Positions 18,501 through 24,487 of a stretch of 64,000 nt of DNA are shown piece by piece. The notes beneath the pieces are model-generated. The model did not search any database and was not told the origin of the DNA. It worked only from the letters and a program-made list of their open reading frames with translations. How positions within the stretch are numbered: the first letter of the stretch is position 1; every line of letters begins with the position of its first letter. A program made the translations under genes and the position numbers. The stretch covers positions 434,432-498,431 of the forward strand of contig NZ_JAJIWO010000002.1 in assembly GCF_020880695.1 (NCBI RefSeq), given 5' to 3'. The DNA is from Mucilaginibacter sp. UR6-11. Its GTDB lineage: Bacteria > Bacteroidota > Bacteroidia > Sphingobacteriales > Sphingobacteriaceae.

Positions 18501-18844
18501 AGCAACCCGACAAAATATTTTACCAGGGCCTGGCCTGGAAAAAATTGGGCGATGCTGATAAGGCAACCCGGATATTTAATAAATTGGTTGAATTTGGTGC
18601 AAAGCATTTAAATGATAAAGTCAAAATCGATTATTTCGCGGTATCGCTTCCCAATCTGTTAATTTTTGACGATGATCTGGACATCCGTAACAAGGCGCAT
18701 TGCCTGTACATACAAGGTTTGGGCCATTTGGGTTTGGAGCAATGGGACAATGCAGTTAAATTGTTTACTGATGTATTAAAATTGGATGCTGAACATTTTG
18801 GTGCCGGTTTGCACCTAAAGTTAGCTGGGTCGCGGGCTTCATAA
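15515..18844 (+). CDS. DUF5107 protein with long TPR tail
   Basis: The start is taken at ATG 15515 (MSELYVNIWEEK), 11 bases after the transporter stop. An in-frame upstream start at 15410 would put 35 residues inside the transporter gene and is unlikely. The 1109-residue product has no signal peptide and should be cytoplasmic. Residues about 1-400 form a DUF5107 domain with a galactose-mutarotase-like beta-sandwich pattern (MILPELGGRIQMAYDK, WISGGIEFNWPQHHRP, QTFLWWANPAV, WTWGHSDFGQAWDRN). From about residue 480 to the end are many TPR-type helical repeats. The conserved His, Trp and Asp residues suggest carbohydrate binding or hydrolysis, but no function is known to me. It belongs to the galM-transporter operon and probably acts on imported glycoside. 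Confidence 0.8.
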   Translation: MSELYVNIWEEKVIIPTYGIGKPDKNPMFFEKRVYQGSSGKVYPNPVIEKIFDEKEDKEYIGLFLENKYIKIMILPELGGRIQMAYDKIKERHFIYYNQVVKPALVGLTGPWISGGIEFNWPQHHRPSTFEPVDYKIEENDNGSKTIWVNEVERMFHTKGMAGFTLYPDKAYIEIKAKLYNRSTLPQTFLWWANPAVKVNDDYQSVFPPDVNAVFDHGKRDVSTFPIATGTYYKVDYSPGTDISRYKNIPVPTSYMAINSEYDFVGGYEHDTQAGLLHVANHHVSPGKKQWTWGHSDFGQAWDRNLTDEDGPYIELMTGMFTDNQPDFSWLMPNEEKHFTQYFLPYRELGVVKNASKDILLALDYQVGIIDLKVYVTGAQKSLKIKLSYEGKTLFEEVTAIVPEQVYTKSINAANIDENRLLLTITSPEGKELIKYDPVSNKLNNTPQAAKPALLPHEVENTEQLFLTGQHLEQYRHATYSPVPYYEEALRRDPKDIRNNNALGLWYLRRGQFAKSEPCFRRAIETSIQRNPNPYDSECYYNLGLALKYQHKNTGAYDMFYKATWSNAWKGSGYLMVAQLDLVNEDYDLALDHIQSAVDSNANNSKAYVLKSAAYRKNNNANEAVAIAKAALKRDQFNLGALYELNLSAQQSGESQQAKAYLDELLKLSRGWYQNFIEYALDYAAAGLYTEAYDLLQYAVAGNNTNPMVYYYLGYFQFKSGSKQVAFELLKEAAAADPYLCFPDRLEDIAVLKLAAQLNPDDAKAPYYLGNLWYDKGQYDDAIMAWEASAKLDGSFPTVLRNLAIAYFNKRNEHDKALVYFEKAFALDKTDARVLMELDQLYKRLNKAPAGRLKLLEDNLTTTMERDDIYLERAAIYNFLGDNEKALSLISQRQFHPWEGGEGKASGQYVYSLVELARRHLNNNEFAKAISLLEKAQTYPRNLGEGKLFGAAENDLFYWLGCAYEGLNELEKSKKYFGEATKGLDEPSVAIFYNDQQPDKIFYQGLAWKKLGDADKATRIFNKLVEFGAKHLNDKVKIDYFAVSLPNLLIFDDDLDIRNKAHCLYIQGLGHLGLEQWDNAVKLFTDVLKLDAEHFGAGLHLKLAGSRAS

Positions 18845-18914
18845 ACTTTTATAGTTATAGAGCTTAATTTACCTTTCCTTACAGGGAGCTTACAAAACCC
18901 TGCGCCATTTTTTT

Positions 18915-18922
18915 TAATTTTG
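18915..18922 (+). promoter_or_regulatory. -7 box directly before the HAD phosphatase start
   Basis: TAATTTTG fits TAnnTTTG. The ATG at 18929 is only six bases after the box, where transcription itself should begin. The mRNA would be leaderless or nearly so, and the upstream in-frame TTG (18920) could not be the start. Confidence 0.5.
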
Positions 18923-18928
18923 CGGCCT

Positions 18929-19546
18929 ATGGAAACAGCTGATCTATCTAAATACGACAAACTGGTAAATAAAAGCAACGGCCGCTACAAAGCATTTTTG
19001 TATGATTGTGATGGTACCCTTGCCGACAATATGCACGCCCATGCCCTAACTTATATAAAAGTAGCAGCCGACCGTGGCGTAACTATTACAGGCGAGATCA
19101 TTGATGAACTGGCCGGCTGGCCGGTGCCTGCTGTGGTAGCCGAGATCAATAAACGTTATAGCTCAAACATGGATCCCGAGGAATTTGCTGAAGTAAGACA
19201 GCAATTGTATCACGATGAATATATCAGCAAAATAACTCCCGTTGAGCACGTTGTCGACCATCTAAAGGCTCACGTAGGCAAGGTAAGGATAGCCGTTGTT
19301 TCCGGTGGATCACGCGAAGCGGTTGAGAAAACTTTAAATGTATTAGGCATTGCCGATTTGGTGGAAACCCTGGTTTGCGCTGGTGAAACACCACACGGCA
19401 AGCCTGCCCCTGATCCGTTTTTGGCAGCAGCAAAAAAACTGGGTGTTGACCCTAAAGATTGCCTGGTGTTTGAGGACGGCGACCCCGGTGTACAATCCGC
19501 CATAGCAGCCGGAATGGACTGGGTGCGGATTGACCGGTTAGATTAG
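18929..19546 (+). CDS. HAD family phosphatase, beta-phosphoglucomutase-like subgroup
   Basis: 205 residues from ATG 18929; a TTG nine bases upstream lies within a -7 promoter box and is rejected. HAD motif I is YDCDGTLAD with nucleophile Asp26 and Asp28. Motif II is VVSGGSRE, the motif III lysine lies in GKPAPDPF, and motif IV is VFEDGDPGV. A helical cap follows motif I (about 35-95), placing it with sugar-phosphate phosphatases and beta-phosphoglucomutases. It is cytoplasmic. Though 84 bases after the DUF5107 gene, it has its own -7 box. It converges with the GntR gene with only nine bases between stops. The exact substrate is unknown. Confidence 0.88.
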   Translation: METADLSKYDKLVNKSNGRYKAFLYDCDGTLADNMHAHALTYIKVAADRGVTITGEIIDELAGWPVPAVVAEINKRYSSNMDPEEFAEVRQQLYHDEYISKITPVEHVVDHLKAHVGKVRIAVVSGGSREAVEKTLNVLGIADLVETLVCAGETPHGKPAPDPFLAAAKKLGVDPKDCLVFEDGDPGVQSAIAAGMDWVRIDRLD

Positions 19547-19555
19547 TTCGGCCCG

Positions 19556-20272
19556 TTAGAAACTGTCCTGCAAAAAATTTTCTTCGGTATTACAGTATAG
19601 CGACGAATATATTCTAAGCCCTTTATTATTGGTTTGTAAGCGCCTTTTCATATGCACAATAGGGTGCGTTGTTTTAATATTCAGTAAGCCGCTGATATTT
19701 TTATCGGCATGTATGGCCCATATCTTTTGCTCGCCCTCTTTAACTTCTATTTTATAATGTTCTTTTAAAATTTTAAACAAAGACTTGTTCTCTAAATTCC
19801 TTGACGAAAAATGAGGCAGGTCAACATTAGAAATATGTGTTTCTTCGTATAAAACCGGGATATTGTCGATATGCCTTAACCGGGAGAAGAAAATACACCC
19901 CGCTTCAGCTTCGGCCTCATCCAATTCATAAAAAAAGTCATCGGGCCACGCTTGTTTAACAGGTTTCTGTAAGATGGTAGTGGTTAACTTATGATTGCCA
20001 ATCCCCGCTGTTACACCGCTTAATGACAGGATGCCCAAGCCACTTTTGGGTTCGGAAACAATGCTGCCTTTGCCATGCCTGCGGGTAATATAACCCATAT
20101 TGGCTAATGAAGAAAGTGCCTGCCTTATCGTAACCCTGGTGGTATCGTATGACCGGCAAAGCTCGTTTTCAGATGGCAGAAGGTCGCCTTTTTTGTACTC
20201 GCCTTTTTCAATTAAAGATTTAAGGTCTTCAATTACTTTTTTATATAAATGGATTACTTCCTTTTTGCTCAT
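19556..20272 (-). CDS. GntR family regulator with UTRA ligand domain (HutC type), GntR-1
   Basis: 238 residues from ATG 20272. A longer reading from GTG 20293 is rejected because that GTG overlaps the gene's own -7 box. Residues about 5-75 are the GntR winged helix (GDLLPSENELCRSYDTTRVT, then GYITRRHGKGSIV). Residues about 90-235 form the UTRA effector domain that usually binds a sugar phosphate or small acid. A 14-bp palindrome (20357-20370) lies between it and the divergent operon and overlaps that operon's promoter, so it is probably a repressor of the aldolase-isomerase-kinase operon. Confidence 0.9.
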   Translation of the reverse strand: MSKKEVIHLYKKVIEDLKSLIEKGEYKKGDLLPSENELCRSYDTTRVTIRQALSSLANMGYITRRHGKGSIVSEPKSGLGILSLSGVTAGIGNHKLTTTILQKPVKQAWPDDFFYELDEAEAEAGCIFFSRLRHIDNIPVLYEETHISNVDLPHFSSRNLENKSLFKILKEHYKIEVKEGEQKIWAIHADKNISGLLNIKTTHPIVHMKRRLQTNNKGLRIYSSLYCNTEENFLQDSF

Positions 20273-20292
20273 GGATTTAGGCGATAGCAACA

Positions 20293-20300
20293 CAAATATA
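20293..20300 (-). promoter_or_regulatory. -7 box of the GntR-1 gene
   Basis: TATATTTG on the minus strand is an exact TAnnTTTG match, 20 bases before ATG 20272. Its last base overlaps an in-frame GTG, which argues for the ATG as start. Confidence 0.55.
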
Positions 20301-20356
20301 GCATATTTTGTTGGTTTGGAGTAACGCAGACAGTGGCTAAAAACTTTAAATATTTA

Positions 20357-20370
20357 CTTGTATATACAAG
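20357..20370. promoter_or_regulatory. GntR-type operator palindrome
   Basis: CTTGTATATACAAG is a perfect 14-bp palindrome with the GT...TA...AC pattern of GntR-family operators. It covers the TTG of the plus-strand -33 element, so bound protein would block RNA polymerase. Confidence 0.7.
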
Positions 20371-20388
20371 ATAACTTTTCTATGTTTG
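20358..20388 (+). promoter_or_regulatory. Complete Bacteroidota promoter of the GntR-1 operon
   Basis: TTG at 20358-20360 and TATGTTTG at 20381-20388 are separated by 20 bases, within the TTG-N19-21-TAnnTTTG consensus. Initiation would fall near 20395, the ATG of the GH92 remnant, so that transcript would be leaderless. Confidence 0.65.
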
Positions 20389-20394
20389 GTTTTT

Positions 20395-20793
20395 ATGGAC
20401 CCGTTAGCGACTGAGCCCGGTCTCCAAACACCGTATATGCACAACTTTACCAACCATCCCTGGAAAACCCGGCAGATAGTAAATAAGATCCGTGAGGAAG
20501 AATATACCGATGGCCCCGGCGGTTTAAGTGGTAATGATGATTCGGGCCAGATGAGTGCCTGGTATGTTTTTGGAGTGCCTGGTTTTTACCCGGTAGACCC
20601 GGTGTCTGATAATTACCAGCTGGGGACGCCGCTTTTTAAACAGACAGTAATTAATATGGCAAGTGGCAAAAAGTTTATAATCAATGTATTGAAAAAATCG
20701 CCATCTTCCATTTATCTTAGGTCTGTATTACTAAACGGAACCAGTTATAAATTCAATACCATTTCTTATAAATACATTTCGCGGGTGGTGTAA
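20395..20793 (+). pseudogene. GH92 alpha-mannosidase remnant (C-terminal fragment only)
   Basis: About 132 codons matching only the C-terminal end of GH92 alpha-mannosidases: TEPGLQTPYMHNF (the usual NEP...PYLYNY), GNDDSGQMSAWYVFG (with the conserved Asp pair), GFYPVDPVSDNYQLGTPLF, and a final beta-sandwich segment. A complete GH92 is about 750 residues, so roughly 600 N-terminal residues, including most of the active site and the signal peptide, are absent. Upstream is only the promoter and the GntR gene, and the frame is closed at 20347. It lies directly behind an intact promoter at the head of the operon. It appears to be the scar of a deletion rather than a working enzyme. Confidence 0.85.
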
Positions 20794-20872
20794 TGGATAT
20801 TGAATTGTCAGCCACACATAAATAAAAAATTGAGACCCAACCGAAATACAACGCTAAAAACACCTTTGAAAA

Positions 20873-21706
20873 ATGAAATCATACAGATTAAATAGATTAT
20901 TTAACGGCAAGTCAGGGAACTGTTTTGACGTAGCTATAGATCACGGATTCTTTAATGAATATCCGTTTTTAAATGGTATAGAAAACATTCAGAAAGCTGT
21001 CGACGTCCTGGTAAATGCCGCGCCCGATGCAATACAATTAACCATAGGACAGGCACAATACCTGCAATCAATCCCCGGCCGCCATAAACCCTCGTTGGTT
21101 TTGCGTACCGATGTCGCCAATGTATATGGTAAAGATCTGCCACGTACCTTATTCAGCCGCATGATTGAAAACCCGGTTGAGCAGGCATTGCGCCTTGACG
21201 CTACCTGTGTAGTGGTGAACTTATTTAGTATCCCCGGCGAGCCCGAGGTAGCCGATCAATGTATCCGGAACATACTTAAAATAAAACCGGTTTGCGAGCG
21301 ATATGCTATGCCGTTAATGATCGAGCCACTGGTGTTTCGCCCTAATACCGATGCGGGCGGTTATATGGTAAATGGTGATCCGGAGAAGATCATCCCGCTG
21401 GTTAGGCAGGGTGTTGAACTGGGAGCAGATATCATTAAAGCCGACCCGACCGATGATGTTACCCAATACCATCGTATAGTTGAAATTGCGGGTAATATCC
21501 CTGTATTGGTGCGTGGTGGCGGTAAAGCCAGTGACCAGGAAATTATGGACAGAACTTACGGCTTAATGCAGCAGGGTGTAAAAGGTATTGTTTATGGCCG
21601 CAATGTAATACAGCATGCTAATCCGGCCGGTATGACCAAAGCCCTGATGGCATTGGTACATGAAGGCGCAAAACCGGCAGATGTTATGCATCTGCTAAAT
21701 AGTTAA
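20873..21706 (+). CDS. DeoC/LacD/DhnA-type class I aldolase
   Basis: 277 residues, cytoplasmic. The TIM-barrel pattern fits class I aldolases of the DhnA/LacD/LsrF group: DVAIDHGFF near the N-terminus, LVLRTDVANVYG, the probable Schiff-base lysine in DIIKADPTDD (about residue 188), VLVRGGGKASDQEIM, and GIVYGRNVIQHANP at the phosphate-binding end. Such enzymes cleave ketose mono- or bisphosphates to dihydroxyacetone phosphate and an aldehyde. The operon also has an isomerase-like cupin and a PfkB kinase, so an isomerase-kinase-aldolase route is likely. The sugar is unknown; fructose-bisphosphate aldolase activity is the default alternative. It is the first intact gene of the GntR-1 operon, 79 bases after the GH92 remnant. 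Confidence 0.82.
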   Translation: MKSYRLNRLFNGKSGNCFDVAIDHGFFNEYPFLNGIENIQKAVDVLVNAAPDAIQLTIGQAQYLQSIPGRHKPSLVLRTDVANVYGKDLPRTLFSRMIENPVEQALRLDATCVVVNLFSIPGEPEVADQCIRNILKIKPVCERYAMPLMIEPLVFRPNTDAGGYMVNGDPEKIIPLVRQGVELGADIIKADPTDDVTQYHRIVEIAGNIPVLVRGGGKASDQEIMDRTYGLMQQGVKGIVYGRNVIQHANPAGMTKALMALVHEGAKPADVMHLLNS

Positions 21707-21719
21707 TCAGAATATTTAG

Positions 21720-22877
21720 ATGGAATTGATGAAAACACTCAATATTGGAATTATAGGCGGCGGTTTAATGGGTAAAGAAGCGGCCAGCGCATTCGGGCGT
21801 TGGTTTGCATTAAATGATTTCCCCGCCAGGGTTGAGCTTAAAGCTGTTTGCGATTTAAATGAGGAGGTATTAGCCTGGTATAAAAATATCCCCACAGTTG
21901 ATTTACTGACCACTAATTATAAAGAACTGCTTGGGCGCGCGGATATCGATATGGTATACGTAGCGCTGCCGCATAACCTGCATAAAGAATTTTACCTGGA
22001 AGTATTGGAAGCCGGCAAAGACCTGCTTGCCGAAAAGCCTTTCGGGATAGACCTGGAAGCAGCGTTAGCGATCAGGGATAAAGCCGAAGAATTGGGCCGC
22101 TTTGTCAGGTGCAGCTCTGAAATGCCTTTTCTGCCTGGCCCGCAACGGGTTATTGACGAGGTAAAATCTGGCCGTATCGGCGAGATCATTGAGGTTAAAG
22201 CCGGGTTTTTACACTCGAGCGATATTGACCCCACCAAACCCATCAACTGGAAAAGACAAGTTAAATTTTGTGGTGAAATTGGCGTAATGGGCGACCTGGG
22301 CATGCATGTGTTGCATGTGCCGCTGAGGTTGGGCTGGAAACCGGAGCTGGTTTATGCCAATCTGCAAAAAATAGTTACCGAACGCCCGGATGGCAAAGGC
22401 GGCATGGCCGTTTGTGATACCTGGAACAATGCTACTTTAAATACTCAGGTTATCATAGACGGCAAGCAGGTGCCCATGTTGCTGGAGATGAAAAGAATTG
22501 CCCCGGGCGAGACCAATACCTGGTACATTGAAATATTTGGCACCAAAGGCGGCGTGAAATATAGTACCAAGGATACCAAAGCCTTATGGACCTTCAGGTT
22601 TGAAGGCGAGCAGTTTTGGCAGCGTACCGATCTTGGTTTTAAAGGCGTACCGTTTCCTACTATAACCGGCGGTATCTTTGAGCCCGGCTTTGCAGATTGT
22701 TTTATGCAAATGCTGGCGGGCTACGTAGCGGAGCGCGAAGGGTTTTTAAACGGCCGGTTTGGCTGTGTAACTCCTGATGAGGCTGTTGCCAGCCATTATG
22801 TTTTTGACGCGGCGCTTAAATCTTTTGCTAATAGCTCGGTAGAAAAAGTGATTTATCATCAACAACAACCCGCATGA
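21720..22877 (+). CDS. Gfo/Idh/MocA family oxidoreductase
   Basis: 385 residues. The N-terminal Rossmann fold begins with NIGIIGGGLMG. The family motif AEKPFGID (the EKP lysine) lies at about residues 103-110, and a C-terminal alpha/beta domain contains GVMGDLGMHVLHVP, where the catalytic His of the family is expected. Enzymes of this family use NAD(P) to oxidise or reduce sugars and cyclitols, some in 3-keto-glycoside or inositol routes. It starts 13 bases after the aldolase and overlaps the isomerase gene by four bases, so translational coupling is likely. ATG 21720 and ATG 21729 are both possible starts. The substrate is not predictable. Confidence 0.88.
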   Translation: MELMKTLNIGIIGGGLMGKEAASAFGRWFALNDFPARVELKAVCDLNEEVLAWYKNIPTVDLLTTNYKELLGRADIDMVYVALPHNLHKEFYLEVLEAGKDLLAEKPFGIDLEAALAIRDKAEELGRFVRCSSEMPFLPGPQRVIDEVKSGRIGEIIEVKAGFLHSSDIDPTKPINWKRQVKFCGEIGVMGDLGMHVLHVPLRLGWKPELVYANLQKIVTERPDGKGGMAVCDTWNNATLNTQVIIDGKQVPMLLEMKRIAPGETNTWYIEIFGTKGGVKYSTKDTKALWTFRFEGEQFWQRTDLGFKGVPFPTITGGIFEPGFADCFMQMLAGYVAEREGFLNGRFGCVTPDEAVASHYVFDAALKSFANSSVEKVIYHQQQPA

Positions 22878-23446
22878 AACGATCAGAAATAAACGGGGCG
22901 ATAGTAACCTCAGGCAGGTTTTTTAAACAAAACGGCTGGGCATTACCGCCGCAACCAAAATGGGATGTTACTGATTTTGGTTTGGGCGAGTTTTCAAACT
23001 ATGGGCTGATCTTGATCAACCTGGCTGAAGAAGCCGAATACTGTGAAAAACTGATGTACGCAGCCAGGGGGCAAACCACCCCATCGCATACGCATAAAAA
23101 AAAGAAAGAAGATATTATTTGCCGCACCGGCGAGCTAATTATAAGATTATGGGCCCGGAACCCGGCAGATGGTGAAACAGATGAAACTTTCCGGATGAAA
23201 GTGAACGGAAATTTTCAAACCGTGAAATCAGGCGATGAACTTAGTCTGCAGGCGGGCGAGCGGATAACTATTGAGCCGGGTATATGGCATGAGTTTTACC
23301 CCGCGTCTGATGAATGCATTATCGGCGAAGTATCAACGGCAAATGACGACTTGAATGATAATTTTTTTGCTGATGCTAATATAGGCCGCTATGCCGAAAT
23401 TGTAGAGGATGAACCACCGATAGTAAAATTACTAAGCGATAAATAA
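22874..23446 (+). CDS. D-lyxose/D-mannose isomerase-like cupin (YdaE type)
   Basis: 190 residues forming a single cupin. The metal site typical of D-lyxose ketol-isomerases is visible: His72 and His74 in SHTHKKKKED, Glu79, and His139 in GIWHEFYP. The N-terminal KRSEINGAI and WALPPQPKWDVTDFG stretches resemble the YdaE family, which interconverts D-lyxose and D-xylulose, and D-mannose and D-fructose. The ATG overlaps the stop of the preceding dehydrogenase gene (ATGA). With the following PfkB kinase and the aldolase it would supply a ketose for phosphorylation. Activity is inferred from the family; epimer preference cannot be told. Confidence 0.83.
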   Translation: MKRSEINGAIVTSGRFFKQNGWALPPQPKWDVTDFGLGEFSNYGLILINLAEEAEYCEKLMYAARGQTTPSHTHKKKKEDIICRTGELIIRLWARNPADGETDETFRMKVNGNFQTVKSGDELSLQAGERITIEPGIWHEFYPASDECIIGEVSTANDDLNDNFFADANIGRYAEIVEDEPPIVKLLSDK

Positions 23447-23449
23447 GCG

Positions 23450-24466
23450 ATGAGAAACGGCATTTTAGTTGGCGGCAATTGGATAATTGACCAGGTAAAA
23501 GTGATAGACGTGTATCCGGACGAAGAAAAGCTGGCGAACATTCTAACCGAAAGCAGCTGTAATGGCGGCTCGGCGTATAACGTTATCATGGGGCTATCCA
23601 GGCTAAAAGTCAATTTCCCGCTTAGTGGCGTCGGTTTGGTCGGCGATGATGATCGCGGTAACCGTATCATCAGCCATTGCCAAAGCCTGGGGATAAACAC
23701 CGCGCAGATCCATAAAACTAAAAAGGCCCGTACCTCTTACACCGATGTAATGAGCGTGCAGGGCACCGGTAAAAGAACATTTTTTCATCAGCGGGGCGCA
23801 AACGCTTTGCTGAATATTAAGGATTTTGATTTCTCGATATCACAGGATAAGATCTTCCACCTGGGTTATCTACTGTTGCTTGACCAGCTGGACATTATGG
23901 AAGCCGATGGCACGACCCGCGGAACCAGGGTGTTGAAAGACGCTAAAGAACAGGGCCTTATAACATCAGCAGATATTGTAAGTGAGCGGTCTAACCGCTT
24001 TAAAAATGTGATACCGCCATCATTGCCATACATTGATTATTTGTTTGTAAACGAATATGAGGCAGGTATGATAACCGATGTACAAACCATAGATGCCGAC
24101 GGCAGTATCATTTTAGACAATTGCTATGAGGCCGCCCGTAAAATAGTAGCTATGGGGGTAAACCAATGGGTTGTCCTGCATTTTCCACAGGCAGTTATTG
24201 CCGTTAATAAAGATGGCGGCTCACATTACCAGGCCAGCATCAAAATACCGTCAGATAAGATCATGGGTGCGTCAGGCGCCGGCGATGCTTTTGCCGCGGG
24301 TGTACTAACCGGCGTACATAATGATTGGGATATAAAAGACAGCCTCAGGCTGGGCGTTTGCGCCGCTGCGTCGAGTTTATTTGAAACAACTTCATCAGAT
24401 GGTATACTACCTTTGGATGAATGCCTTAAATTAGCAACGCTTTTTGGCTACCGGGAAGCCATTTGA
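23450..24466 (+). CDS. PfkB family carbohydrate kinase
   Basis: 338 residues with an N-terminal NGGSAYNVIMGLSRL substrate/Gly-rich region and the C-terminal PfkB signature GASGAGDAFAAG (273-284), with the catalytic base Asp279. Both ends are intact and the length is usual for ribokinase-type kinases. It begins three bases after the isomerase stop. A kinase here would phosphorylate the ketose made by the isomerase before aldol cleavage. Ketose 1-phosphate is the product that would suit a LacD-type aldolase, but the phosphorylated position is an inference. Confidence 0.9.
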   Translation: MRNGILVGGNWIIDQVKVIDVYPDEEKLANILTESSCNGGSAYNVIMGLSRLKVNFPLSGVGLVGDDDRGNRIISHCQSLGINTAQIHKTKKARTSYTDVMSVQGTGKRTFFHQRGANALLNIKDFDFSISQDKIFHLGYLLLLDQLDIMEADGTTRGTRVLKDAKEQGLITSADIVSERSNRFKNVIPPSLPYIDYLFVNEYEAGMITDVQTIDADGSIILDNCYEAARKIVAMGVNQWVVLHFPQAVIAVNKDGGSHYQASIKIPSDKIMGASGAGDAFAAGVLTGVHNDWDIKDSLRLGVCAAASSLFETTSSDGILPLDECLKLATLFGYREAI

Positions 24467-24487
24467 TCTTAAAACACCATCTTAATA

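Noticed and set aside
20273..20293. GTG start for the GntR-1 gene
   Set aside because: The GTG overlaps an exact -7 box (20293-20300), so the transcript would begin downstream of it.
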